Shown: piece by piece, positions 1-10,227 of the stretch
How positions within the stretch are numbered: the stretch's first letter is position 1
Layout of the letters: the number at the start of each line of letters is the position of its first letter
Assembly: GCF_902196125.1 (NCBI RefSeq)
Contig: NZ_CABIKG010000008.1
Location: forward strand, 1 to 64,000
Source: Helicobacter suis
GTDB taxonomy: Bacteria > Campylobacterota > Campylobacteria > Campylobacterales > Helicobacteraceae
DNA: 64,000 nt
Reading direction: 5' to 3'
Made by a program: the position numbers and the translations under genes
The notes under the pieces: model-generated
What the model was told of the DNA's origin: nothing
Seen by the model: the letters and a program-made list of their open reading frames with translations, nothing else
Databases searched by the model: none

Positions 1-1125
1 ATGGAGCTTGAAAGAGAAAAACGGCCTGACTTCCAACATAGCTTTAATAATTTCATGTTATGGTGTGATAAGTTAATTAAGAAGGATAGGCAGTTACAAC
101 GCTACCTTAAAAAAGGCAAAGATGGCCTATTACAATACTACCCGGTGGGAGTTAGACCTAAAAGCTATCTTAATGAGGAATGGCAAGTTGATAGCACCAA
201 AATGGACTTTATGGTTAAAATCCCCGATCCTAGCGCTAAAAAGGGCTATAGAGTTGCGCGCAAAAATCTAAGCGCGGTAATTGATCGCTGCTCTGGCGCG
301 GCTTATGCAGAACTCATTGATACGAATAACTCAACAGCACAAGTACGCGTATTATTCAATGCGTTCAATCGCATGGGAATTCCTGACTCTGTTCGCTGTG
401 ATAATGGTAGCGATTATGCTAGCAAGCACTACCAAAACTTTTTACACTCTTGTAAAATTAAATGTACCCGCACTTTGCCCTATGAAGGCCGCGCAAAAGG
501 CAAAATTGAGCGCTTTTTTGGGGTGTTACAAGGGGCTTTATCATGGCTACCGGGCTATATTGGAAACGATGTGGCCAAACGCCAACAAATAGAGAGTCAA
601 CGCGCCTCTAAAAAAGACACGCTAAGCGGCAAAGCCACGCGTATTGATGAAAGCCAACTTCTTTATGAGGAGGAGCTACAAGCATTTATTGATGCAAAAT
701 TAAAAGAAAGATACAACGATTATAAAGCCCACGCCCCCGCTTTAGCTAGTGTGCAAGAACTAGCCAAGATACGCGCATTCTTAGGCAAACAACACCACCG
801 CACACTTCAAGCCTATGGCATAGACTTTAATAATAAAATCTACACCAGCGCGCATTTTTGGGATAAATGCCAAATGGGTGATAGCCTCATTGTAGTTGAA
901 AACCCAGATAATGCTAATGAAGTAGATGTATACACCCCAACCATGCAATATCTTACTAAGGCCACTTGCAGCGATCTAGGCGCGCAGGCAATGAGCTTGC
1001 ACCATTTTAAAAGCAGACCCCCCCCTAAAATTTTAAGGGGCTTTAGTTGTTTAGATAATACAGGGCTTTTTAGAGGTGTTGCTCTTTTAAATTTTGATTA
1101 TAGAAGTGGGTTAATTTTTCGCTAA
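1..1125 (+). CDS. Mu-type DDE transposase, partial (5' end outside window)
   Basis: Integrase-core transposase of the kind found in Mu-like phages and Tn552-type elements. It would cut and join transposon ends. The catalytic triad is visible: Asp64 in WQVDST, Asp134 in RCDNGS and Glu170 in GKIERFF, with exactly 35 residues between the last two. A positively charged C-terminal region follows (about 190-335). The ATG at base 1 is the window edge. Family members normally have an N-terminal DNA-binding part, so the true start probably lies upstream. Past about residue 338 the frame runs through a C8 run and a hairpin into the 3' end of the opposing hydrolase gene, so the natural C-terminus may be lost. 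No MuB-like partner or other phage gene follows, which suggests a remnant. Family confident; activity unknown. Confidence 0.8.
   Translation: MELEREKRPDFQHSFNNFMLWCDKLIKKDRQLQRYLKKGKDGLLQYYPVGVRPKSYLNEEWQVDSTKMDFMVKIPDPSAKKGYRVARKNLSAVIDRCSGAAYAELIDTNNSTAQVRVLFNAFNRMGIPDSVRCDNGSDYASKHYQNFLHSCKIKCTRTLPYEGRAKGKIERFFGVLQGALSWLPGYIGNDVAKRQQIESQRASKKDTLSGKATRIDESQLLYEEELQAFIDAKLKERYNDYKAHAPALASVQELAKIRAFLGKQHHRTLQAYGIDFNNKIYTSAHFWDKCQMGDSLIVVENPDNANEVDVYTPTMQYLTKATCSDLGAQAMSLHHFKSRPPPKILRGFSCLDNTGLFRGVALLNFDYRSGLIFR
1018..1040. terminator. Palindromic hairpin between convergent genes
   Basis: C8 run followed by a near-perfect palindrome: CCCCT, AAAATTTT, then AAGGGG with one extra A. It lies between the transposase fragment and the convergent hydrolase gene, where a two-way terminator would be expected. 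No strong T run follows on either strand, so the assignment is weak. Confidence 0.35.
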
Positions 1126-2125
1126 TTTGCTTGACATACTCCGGTTTGTAGTAAGTTTGGATATGAGTCGCACCTTTGATCAAAAATAATTCCTTGTTTT
1201 TAGTACCCGTTGCGTTGGCAAAAACTTCTTTTGTCATGTATAAACTATCTGCTTTATCACCAGCCACCATTAAAAGCGGTTGGTTAATTAAGTCTACATT
1301 AGTGTTAGCATCAAAGCCCATTAAATCTATCAAACTACTCACCGTATAGTTTGCTTGAGAGTGGGGGTGAAAATGAGTCTTTTCATAGTACTCATAACCT
1401 TCTTTATACAAATCAAAAGGCAATTTGGCGATTTGCTCCTCACTCATAGAACTCATAGAGGGGGTGTATTTCACCTCGCCCCCTGCTGCCTCTTGTGCCC
1501 TAGCCTCCGAAGCTTCTTTTAAACGATCTTGTATCGTGTTTTTTTGGGTGTTTAAATAGCCATTGCGTCTTACCTCTCCGGAATTAAACATACTAATTGT
1601 AGCCACTGCTTTAAACCTTTTATCTGTCTGGGCTACCTTAATGGCATACCCTCCACCCCCACAAATGCCAAGTAAACCCAAACGATGCGCATCTACACCT
1701 TTAAATTGCGAAATAAAATCCGCCGCTGCTCTAATATCTTCCATGCGATTAGCCGGCTTATCTACATAGCGAGGCATCCCTTCACTACCTCCCTGATAGG
1801 CCGCATCAAAAGCAATGGTTACATAGCCTGATTCAGCCAATTTTTGCGCATAAAGCCCAGCTACTTGCTCTTTAACCCCTCCATTAGGGTGGGCTACTAC
1901 GATAGCAGGGTATTTGTGATGGGCATTGAAGTTAGCCGGCGTGTAGACATTGGCCACAACTTTTACCCCATTGGCTTTATAATGCACGGTATGCACTTGT
2001 ACCTTTCCTTTCATATTCTGAGTGATAGCCCCCTCATAGGTAAATGTAAAAGGGTTTTTCCTATAATCAGCTCCCATAGCCACACCTCCGATTAAAATGG
2101 CACTTATTAATAATCTACTAAACAT
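1070..2125 (-). CDS. Secreted alpha/beta hydrolase, dienelactone-hydrolase-like
   Basis: 351-residue alpha/beta hydrolase with an N-terminal signal peptide (about 1-18), so probably periplasmic. The nucleophile elbow reads GICGGGG with Cys155 in place of the usual serine, as in dienelactone hydrolases. Asp290 or Asp293 (AGDKAD) and His321 (GATH) can complete the triad. The oxyanion region is AHPNGG near residue 78. The ATG is preceded by an AAAGGTGAG ribosome site and a TACAAT -10-like box at 2152-2157. A charged insert (about 190-260) forms a cap. It stands alone, convergent with the transposase fragment. The substrate cannot be told from sequence. Confidence 0.8.
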   Translation of the reverse strand: MFSRLLISAILIGGVAMGADYRKNPFTFTYEGAITQNMKGKVQVHTVHYKANGVKVVANVYTPANFNAHHKYPAIVVAHPNGGVKEQVAGLYAQKLAESGYVTIAFDAAYQGGSEGMPRYVDKPANRMEDIRAAADFISQFKGVDAHRLGLLGICGGGGYAIKVAQTDKRFKAVATISMFNSGEVRRNGYLNTQKNTIQDRLKEASEARAQEAAGGEVKYTPSMSSMSEEQIAKLPFDLYKEGYEYYEKTHFHPHSQANYTVSSLIDLMGFDANTNVDLINQPLLMVAGDKADSLYMTKEVFANATGTKNKELFLIKGATHIQTYYKPEYVKQISEKLTHFYNQNLKEQHL

Positions 2126-2210
2126 TTTCTCACCTTTATAAAAAGTGGGCGATTGTAGCTTGCTTTTTTCTATAAAGAGTAAATGAGTAAATGATATGCA
2201 TTATCTTAAT

Positions 2211-3962
<1,752 letters not shown>

Positions 3963-4161
3963 ATAAAACCCTTTAAAAATAGAGGACAAATTTTGCAAGC
4001 AAGCTAAAGTTGCAATTTTAGCACAAGTGATCAAAGTTCTACCACTATAATAACACCATTTTTTGGCTATTATTAATAATTAAGGTTTTAAGAAAGGTGA
4101 TTTAATTTTTATGCAAGCTGTCCAACCCCTATTTTTAAAGAAAGCATATTATTAAACGCCC

Positions 4162-4995
4162 ATGATGATAGCACTTGAAAACTCAGAAACCCTTGTTTTA
4201 TGTGTAGTGGGGGTAATAACCGGTATTACAGCCGGATTTTTTGGCATTGGTGGGGGCGAGGTTGTAGTGCCTGCTGCTATCTTTGCAGGTTTTAGTTATA
4301 ACCATGCTGTCTGGATTTCACTGGCTCAAATGCTTTGTTCTTCTCTAGTGGGCTCAGTGATTAACTATAAAAAAGGTTTGTTAAATTTACAAGAGGGTAT
4401 TTTTGCTGCTTGTGGGGGATTAATAGGGGCGATCTTAGGGGGCTTTTTGTTAAAAGTGATCAATGATCGTATACTTATGGGTGTGTTTGTGGTGGTGGTG
4501 TGTTATACCTTTATTGAGTATGCTTTTGGGCGCAAAGAAAGGCATTATCAAAACGCGCACTTTTACATGCACGCAAAAAAAGCCCCCTTAAAAATCCCTA
4601 TTATCCATTGGCATTTGAGTAAGACACATGCTATTTTAGTCCTAGCAGGCTTGATCACAGGGATTTTTTCTATTCCACTGGGCATGGGTGGGGGGATTTT
4701 AATGGTGCCCTTCTTAGGCTATTTTTTAAAATACGACACACAAAAAATTGTACCCTTAGGCTTGTTCTTTGTGATCTTTTCCTCGCTCTCAGGGGTGATC
4801 TCTTTAGCCCACTCAGGCGTACTAAATAGCCACGCCTTACAAGCAGGATTAATCACCGGACTAGGCGCGCTAATAGGTGTTGGCATTGGGATTAAACTGA
4901 TTTTATTAGCTAATGAAAGAATCCATAAAGTTTTATTACTCTGTATTTATGCGCTAAGTATTTTAGCCACGCTTTATAAACTCATTACAGGTTAA
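4162..4995 (+). CDS. TauE/SafE family membrane permease
   Basis: 277-residue integral membrane protein of the sulfite exporter TauE/SafE (formerly DUF81) family, thought to move small organosulfur or sulfite anions. The two-fold family repeat is clear: GFFGIGGGEVVVP (about 25-37) and a second IPLGMGGGILMVP (about 170-182), each in a hairpin of hydrophobic helices, with about eight helices in all. An ATG-ATG pair opens the frame; the ribosome site is weak. It is divergent from the eptA-like gene. The stop codon directly abuts a dispersed repeat. Substrate not predictable. Confidence 0.85.
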   Translation: MMIALENSETLVLCVVGVITGITAGFFGIGGGEVVVPAAIFAGFSYNHAVWISLAQMLCSSLVGSVINYKKGLLNLQEGIFAACGGLIGAILGGFLLKVINDRILMGVFVVVVCYTFIEYAFGRKERHYQNAHFYMHAKKAPLKIPIIHWHLSKTHAILVLAGLITGIFSIPLGMGGGILMVPFLGYFLKYDTQKIVPLGLFFVIFSSLSGVISLAHSGVLNSHALQAGLITGLGALIGVGIGIKLILLANERIHKVLLLCIYALSILATLYKLITG

Positions 4996-5256
4996 GTAAA
5001 GCGCCCAAATGCTAAAGACATTTGGGCTTGCTATCTGTGTTGCCCGTAGGGAGAGTTTGGTTCTCACTCTGTGTCCCTATGGTAGGGATTTTACAGAGCT
5101 TAAGCTACCACGCATTCACTAGGTCTCACTCATCTATCTGCCAAAGGCGTAACTTCCGGCACTTCCTGCGCTAGATACGAATGTATGCGGGTGCTGTACC
5201 ACAAAAGTGGGAATAGGTGGCATTTTCTACTCGCTAAAGACGAGTGAGATTTCTGC
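4996..5256 (+). mobile_element. Dispersed structured repeat, copy 1 (IS200/IS605-derived or orphan guide-RNA-like end)
   Basis: About 260 bp, roughly 80% alike by eye to 58447-58713 in the same orientation. It starts right after the tauE stop. The left edge is a perfect 9-bp hairpin, GCCCAAATG / CATTTGGGC, and the right edge a shorter hairpin, CTCG / CGAG; both carry the loop CTAAAGA. Terminal hairpins with a shared loop are typical of IS200/IS605 ends bound by the Y1 transposase. The conserved middle (5041-5100 and 5140-5220) has several smaller inverted repeats, as TnpB guide RNAs do. There is no tnpA or tnpB. The right end overlaps the 3' end of the VirB11-like gene. Repeat nature is certain; family is inferred. 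Confidence 0.6.
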
Positions 5257-6190
5257 CAAAGGTTATTAAATCTTTAGTTAAAATAATTTCTTGTATGCAG
5301 TGTTGTTTTTGGATTTTACAAACCTGTATCAGCACATCAACCGCACTTTTAAAATACTTCTCTACAATTTCTAAATCAAATTTAGCCTTATGCCCCATTT
5401 CAATATTGAGTGCGATGGCTTCTAAAACTTGAGAAATACTATTAGCATGCAAAGTACTTAACATGCCCTTATGCCCTGTGTTGGCTAAACGCAAAAATAA
5501 AAGCGCGTTTCTGGTATCAATTTCGCCTACCATGAGGCGATCAGGGCGCATGCGCATGGCCATGTTAAGGGCGTTTTCATAGCTAAAGGCAGTTTGTTCA
5601 TTCTTGCCCACTAAAAGCCCTACATGGTTTTCAAACCCGCTTAAATCTAATTCCTGACTATCCTCTACACTCACAACCCGGCTTTGCTTAGGAATGTATT
5701 CTAAAAGTGCGTTGAGTAAACTGGTTTTGCCACTAGCTGTACCACCACTAATTAGAATGTTACACCCCTCTTTAGCCATATTTTTAAGATCACCATAATT
5801 ATAAGGGCAATTTGGCGCTATGATAAAAGCTTCTAAGGGGAATTTTTGTAGGTTAGGAATACGGATATTTAAACTGATTTGGTGATTAGTGGTGATACTA
5901 AAGTGATTAGCACTCACTCTATAGCGGGTAAAGGGAATGGAACAATTAAGCGTAGGGGTTTGTAAATTAAAGGATAAATGGCGGTAATTGCCCAGTTGCT
6001 CACAAAAATGTAATAAAAACTCTTTACTAAAAGTGCTGTCATGGATTTTATGGCGCGATCCATCTAGTTTATAAAGCCACAGTTCTTGCTCTGTATTGCT
6101 AATTAGTTCGCTAATGCCACTTTCTAAATAGGGGATAAAACGGGCGATCTGGGCTTTTAAAACTTTATGGGTGGTGAGTTGGGCTAACAC
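5234..6190 (-). CDS. Orphan VirB11/TrbB-like secretion ATPase
   Basis: 318-residue hexameric traffic ATPase of the VirB11/TrbB family, which powers type IV secretion or conjugation. Walker A is GGTASGKTS (149-157), Walker B RPDRLMVGE (215-223) and the His box TGHKGMLSTLHANS (238-251). The GTG start lies inside the kdsB 3' end (26-bp overlap), so the two are likely co-translated. No other type IV secretion gene is in the window; H. pylori also has such an orphan (trbB). The last codons and the TAG stop lie inside the dispersed repeat, so the C-terminus was probably reshaped by insertion. Confidence 0.85.
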   Translation of the reverse strand: MLAQLTTHKVLKAQIARFIPYLESGISELISNTEQELWLYKLDGSRHKIHDSTFSKEFLLHFCEQLGNYRHLSFNLQTPTLNCSIPFTRYRVSANHFSITTNHQISLNIRIPNLQKFPLEAFIIAPNCPYNYGDLKNMAKEGCNILISGGTASGKTSLLNALLEYIPKQSRVVSVEDSQELDLSGFENHVGLLVGKNEQTAFSYENALNMAMRMRPDRLMVGEIDTRNALLFLRLANTGHKGMLSTLHANSISQVLEAIALNIEMGHKAKFDLEIVEKYFKSAVDVLIQVCKIQKQHCIQEIILTKDLITFGRNLTRL

Positions 6191-6881
6191 GGCTAAGCGC
6201 TTTTTTTAAATCTTCTGGGGTGTCAATGCCTATACTGTTTGTTTGTACATGGCTAGTTGTGATGATCTTATGGTGATACAGGGCGCGGAGTTGTTCGAGT
6301 TTTTCAATCTCTTCTAAGGGGCTTTTTTCAAGCGCGCAAAATTCTAAAAGTGTATGGGCTCTAAAGCCATAAATACCAATATGCCCTAAGAATTCTACAG
6401 AAATTCCATCGCGATTATAAGGAATAATAGCGCGGGAAAAATACAAAGCTTGTTTATTTGCACCTAATACTACCTTAACTAAATTAGAATCAAGGGCTTC
6501 TTTTGGGGTGATTGTTTTAATGCATGTGTGCATGAAGGGCGTGTTTTTAGATTCTTCTAAGAGAATAGCGATGATCTCTGGTTCTAAAAAAGGTTCATCG
6601 CCTTGTAAGTTGACTACGGGGGTTTCTGGAGGCAAATTTAAAAGCATGCAGGCTTGTGCACATCTATCCGTGCCGCTAGTGTGATTCACACTTGTTAAAA
6701 TAGCCTTGATCTTAAAATCCTCACAAGCTTTTAATAGCAACACATCATCACATGCAACCACCACCTCATCTACCTTTTGAGCATTACGGGCTGTAGCCAC
6801 TAGCATAGGAACCCCGCCAAGTGGCACAAGAAGTTTTCTTTTAAAACGGCTAGATTCTAATCTAGCGGGGATAAAAATCAT
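6165..6881 (-). CDS. kdsB: 3-deoxy-manno-octulosonate cytidylyltransferase (CMP-KDO synthetase)
   Basis: Activates KDO with CTP to CMP-KDO, the donor for the inner core of LPS; cytosolic. The 238-residue length fits the family. The nucleotide-binding start (IPARLESSRFKRKLL, residues 4-18), HTSGTDR (67-73) and NLQGDEPF (91-98) are all present. ATG start at 6881, with a TATAAT box at 6909-6914 on the same strand. It heads a two-gene unit with the VirB11-like ATPase; the pairing looks accidental. Confidence 0.95.
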   Translation of the reverse strand: MIFIPARLESSRFKRKLLVPLGGVPMLVATARNAQKVDEVVVACDDVLLLKACEDFKIKAILTSVNHTSGTDRCAQACMLLNLPPETPVVNLQGDEPFLEPEIIAILLEESKNTPFMHTCIKTITPKEALDSNLVKVVLGANKQALYFSRAIIPYNRDGISVEFLGHIGIYGFRAHTLLEFCALEKSPLEEIEKLEQLRALYHHKIITTSHVQTNSIGIDTPEDLKKALSRVSPTHHP

Positions 6882-6908
6882 GGATAGCCTTGAGTACTAA
6901 GATGGGTT

Positions 6909-6914
6909 ATTATA
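6909..6914 (-). promoter_or_regulatory. -10 box of kdsB
   Basis: Perfect TATAAT on the minus strand, 27 bases before the kdsB ATG. Helicobacter vegetative promoters rely mainly on this box and have weak -35 sites. Confidence 0.55.
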
Positions 6915-6979
6915 GTCTTTTATAGCAAGCTTAGCTTTTTTGGTTATGCTCTTATTTTATTTTTAAAGAAAGGATTTAT

Positions 6980-7288
6980 TTGCAAACACTAAGTAGCCAT
7001 GATTATCAAAACAAAATAGCTAAGGGAGCGGTTGTGATTAATGTGGGCGCGCATTGGTGCCCGGATTGCCGGCGCATTGAGCCAATTATGCAAGTTTTAG
7101 AAAAAACTTATACAGAGGTGGCGTTTTTTAAGATAGATTTTGATACAAGCATAGATTTAAAAGAGAAACTAGGCATTAAACGAATCCCCACACTTATTTT
7201 TTATAAAAACGGGGTAGAAGTGGGTAATAGGCTAGTAGAGCCTAGTAGCAAGGCAGAAATTGAAAAATCTTTAAAAGCGCTGTTGTGA
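6980..7288 (+). CDS. Thioredoxin-family protein with WCPDC active site
   Basis: 102-residue single-domain thioredoxin. The redox site is WCPDC (26-30) rather than WCGPC, as in the second thioredoxin of H. pylori (Trx2). The cis-proline loop RIPT is at 68-71. There is no signal peptide, so it acts in the cytosol. The frame opens with TTG at 6980, well placed after an AAAGAAAGGA ribosome site. It is divergent from kdsB. Confidence 0.88.
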   Translation: MQTLSSHDYQNKIAKGAVVINVGAHWCPDCRRIEPIMQVLEKTYTEVAFFKIDFDTSIDLKEKLGIKRIPTLIFYKNGVEVGNRLVEPSSKAEIEKSLKALL

Positions 7289-7290
7289 TT

Positions 7291-7367
<77 letters not shown>

Positions 7368-7371
7368 TCTT

Positions 7372-7446
7372 TGGCTGGGGTAAAAGGATTCGAACCTCTG
7401 AATGCCAGGACCAAAACCTGGTGCCTTACCACTTGGCGATACCCCA
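7372..7446 (-). tRNA. tRNA-Gln (UUG)
   Basis: 75-nt cloverleaf on the minus strand, four bases upstream of tRNA-fMet. Acceptor TGGGGTA pairs with TACCCCA, the anticodon is TTG, the T arm is AGGTTCGAATCCT, and CCA is encoded. In Helicobacter this tRNA is charged through Glu-tRNA(Gln) and amidation by GatCAB. Confidence 0.95.
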
Positions 7447-7488
7447 ACAAAAAGTCCCATTCTATCTAATTGCAATGTAAAAGTCAAG

Positions 7489-8877
7489 CTAACATCTTGG
7501 AATGTGTACATGGGTGGCTAGGCCGCCTAAAGAGGTTTCGCGGTATTTGGGGTCTAAAGATTTGCCCACCTCATACATGGTTGAAATCACATCATCTAAG
7601 CTTACTTTAGCCTGATAGCCATCTTCAAGCGCTAAACGCGCAGAAGACACCGCTTTAATCGCTCCTACTACATTGCGCTCAATGCAAGGGATTTGTACCA
7701 AACCACCTACTGGATCACAAGTTAAGCCTAAATGGTGTTCCATGGCAATTTCAGCCGCGCTTAAAACTTGTTCTACACTTCCGCCCATCACAAAGGCAAA
7801 TCCAGCCGCAGCCATAGAGGAAGCAGCCCCCACCTCAGCCTGACACCCCGCCTCAGCCCCGCTTAGCGATCCATTTCTTTTATATAAATAGCCAATGGCT
7901 GCACAGGTGAGTAAAAAATCTACAATTTGTTTAGTCTCTAAAGGTTTGATATGCTGGTGGCAATAAAACAACACAGCAGGTACAACACCACAAGCCCCAT
8001 TAGTCGGAGCGGTAACTACTTTATGCCCTCTGGCATTTTCTTCACTCACCGCCCGCGCATAAAGTGTAATGTAATCTACTAGGCTTAAGGGATCGGCTTT
8101 TTTATGTGATTGGCTTAATCGCGCATGGATTTTAGGGGCTAAAGAAGCCATGCCAATATAGCCGGGTAAACTCTTTTCATTAGAGCAAATCCCACTTTCA
8201 TAACAAGCCAACATAGCTTGATAAATTTCTAAACAGTAAGTGCGCGCATAATTTTCTTTAAAAAGAACGCTTTCATGCATTTCTACAATGCTAGCAATGT
8301 GGGTGTGGTGCTTCTCACATAACTTTGCTAATTCCTGCGCGCTTGCAAAATCAAAGGGCGTGTGGCATTCTTGTGTAGTGCTATTTTTTCTATGCTGCAA
8401 TTCCTCTTGTGTGTAGATAAACCCCCCACCGGTGGAGTAATAAATTTCTTGGGCTAGTACTTTTCCATGATTGAGGGCTTGTACTTGCATGCCATTTTCA
8501 TGCAAGGGTAGGGCTTTAGAATCAAAGAGAATATCCTCTTGCAAAGAAAAGGCGATCTCTTTTTTTTGGGCTAAAAGGATTTTATGATCTTGAATGGCTT
8601 GTTTTAAAATAGCCTCTCTTTGATCTAGCCGTACTTCTCTAGCACTCACACCGCTTAAACCCACAATACAGGCTAAATCTGTCAAATGCCCTTTACCGGT
8701 AAGAGCAAGCGAGCCATGTAAGATCACACGCATACGATCTACTTGTTCTATCAAACCTTGATCGCATAAAAGAGCGCTAAAACGCGCGCAGGCATCCATA
8801 GGTCCAATAGTATGTGAAGAACTAGGGCCAATTCCAATTTTAAAAATCGCTGTCATAGATTTATTAGAAGAGGGCAT
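7489..8877 (-). CDS. sdaA: L-serine dehydratase (deaminase), iron-sulfur type
   Basis: Converts L-serine to pyruvate and ammonia, an important carbon entry for Helicobacter. 462 residues, single-chain form with the beta-like domain first (IGPSSSHTIGP near residue 16) and the alpha catalytic domain after it, including the glycine/alanine-rich segment SGAEAGCQAEVGAASS and CDPVGG. Conserved cysteines for the 4Fe-4S cluster are present. ATG at 8877 with an AAGGAG ribosome site, 11 bases after the sdaC stop; the two form a serine uptake and use operon. Confidence 0.95.
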   Translation of the reverse strand: MPSSNKSMTAIFKIGIGPSSSHTIGPMDACARFSALLCDQGLIEQVDRMRVILHGSLALTGKGHLTDLACIVGLSGVSAREVRLDQREAILKQAIQDHKILLAQKKEIAFSLQEDILFDSKALPLHENGMQVQALNHGKVLAQEIYYSTGGGFIYTQEELQHRKNSTTQECHTPFDFASAQELAKLCEKHHTHIASIVEMHESVLFKENYARTYCLEIYQAMLACYESGICSNEKSLPGYIGMASLAPKIHARLSQSHKKADPLSLVDYITLYARAVSEENARGHKVVTAPTNGACGVVPAVLFYCHQHIKPLETKQIVDFLLTCAAIGYLYKRNGSLSGAEAGCQAEVGAASSMAAAGFAFVMGGSVEQVLSAAEIAMEHHLGLTCDPVGGLVQIPCIERNVVGAIKAVSSARLALEDGYQAKVSLDDVISTMYEVGKSLDPKYRETSLGGLATHVHIPRC

Positions 8878-8888
8878 AAATACACTCC

Positions 8889-10133
8889 TTATTTAAAAGC
8901 AATCTCAATAATAGCATTTAAAACGGTTAACACGCCGGTTAAAAAGATAAAAATATCAGCTAAGGGGCTTCTAAATTCTTTCATAGAGGGCAAAACATAC
9001 ATCGCCACAATGGGTAAAATAAAAGTAACGGCGGCTAAAGCTGGTCCCCCCAAGCTTTCAATAAAACCTAAAATACTAGGGTTGGCATAAGATACGCCAA
9101 TAATGCTTATCCATAAAAATAAGGTGATCCAAATATCAATAGTCTTATGCCGTTTGGTATTAAGCTTGTCTTTGGTAAAAATTTGCACCACCAAACCTTT
9201 TAAACCTTCCTTAGCCCCATAATAATGCCCAAAAAAAGAAGTAATGATGGCTAAAAAGGCCACAATAGGCCCCGCATAGCCAATAATGGGGTTATTTAAA
9301 GTGTTGGCAAAATAACTTAATATAGGGATATTTTGTTCTCTAGCTTTGGCTAGATCGGCTGGTTCTAAACAAAGAATACAAGAAAAAACAAAGAACATCA
9401 CAAAGAATAGTAAAAGCGAAGTGTTGAGTAATTCAATTTGGTTTGTCTTGTAGTGTTTGAGTTCTCCATAGTGCTTTTCTACCGCTTGGGCAAAAGTAGA
9501 GATAATGGCGCTATGATTAAAAGAGAAAATTAAAACAGGCAGGGCAAACCACAGAGCCGTAAAAAAACCCTTAAAAGTAGGCACATCTGTTAGCATGGAA
9601 GTTTTCCAGTAGGGAATAAGGTATAAAGAAAACACTAATAAAATTAAAGCTAAGGGGTAGACTAAGGCATTAGAGATACGGGTAACCACAGTGGTATTAA
9701 AAATCATGACAAAAATCATGCCAGTGATGAGGTGCTCGGCTAAAAAAAAGCGGTTATTTTCAAAATAATGCAGGCCTAATTGGTTACTAAAAAAAGAATC
9801 AACGGTATTAGTAATCCCCACCCCATAGGCTAAACAAATAGGATAAAGCGCAAAGAAATACATAAGGGTGATAAAAAAGCCAACTTTTCTACCTAAATGT
9901 GTTGCGGCATGGGTAATATCCTCATTGCCAATGGCATTTACAAAGCGCGCTAAGGCTCTATGGCTTAACCAAGTCATGGGAAAACTCAAAAGCGCCATCA
10001 CCACCACAGGCCAAAACCCGTGTTCACCCGCTCTAATGGGTAAAAATAAGATTCCAGCTCCAATAGCCGTACCAAACATGGACCACATCCAGCGGATGTC
10101 AAAAAGATTAAGAGATTTACGCGAATCGTCCAT
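8889..10133 (-). CDS. sdaC: Serine transporter of the HAAAP family
   Basis: Proton-coupled serine importer, about 11 membrane helices. The N-terminus has WMWSMFGTAIGAGILFLPI, the family opening with a glycine-rich unwound first helix. The frame extends upstream to a TTG, but the ATG at 10133 (MDDSRKS) has AAAGGC ahead of it and gives the usual 414-residue length. It is upstream of sdaA in one operon and supplies its substrate. Confidence 0.92.
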   Translation of the reverse strand: MDDSRKSLNLFDIRWMWSMFGTAIGAGILFLPIRAGEHGFWPVVVMALLSFPMTWLSHRALARFVNAIGNEDITHAATHLGRKVGFFITLMYFFALYPICLAYGVGITNTVDSFFSNQLGLHYFENNRFFLAEHLITGMIFVMIFNTTVVTRISNALVYPLALILLVFSLYLIPYWKTSMLTDVPTFKGFFTALWFALPVLIFSFNHSAIISTFAQAVEKHYGELKHYKTNQIELLNTSLLLFFVMFFVFSCILCLEPADLAKAREQNIPILSYFANTLNNPIIGYAGPIVAFLAIITSFFGHYYGAKEGLKGLVVQIFTKDKLNTKRHKTIDIWITLFLWISIIGVSYANPSILGFIESLGGPALAAVTFILPIVAMYVLPSMKEFRSPLADIFIFLTGVLTVLNAIIEIAFK

Positions 10134-10227
10134 GAATTGCCTTTGATATAAGATAAAGCGTTGTGATACCAACAAATTTTATAATAATACTAATTTTCAT
10201 GCCTAATTCTTATAAAACACATAACTC

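Noticed and set aside
1131-1140. CTTGACATACTCC word resembling an IS605 end at the hydrolase 3' end
   Set aside because: It is coding sequence for the conserved C-terminal helix (EYVKQ) of the hydrolase, with no flanking hairpins; coincidence.
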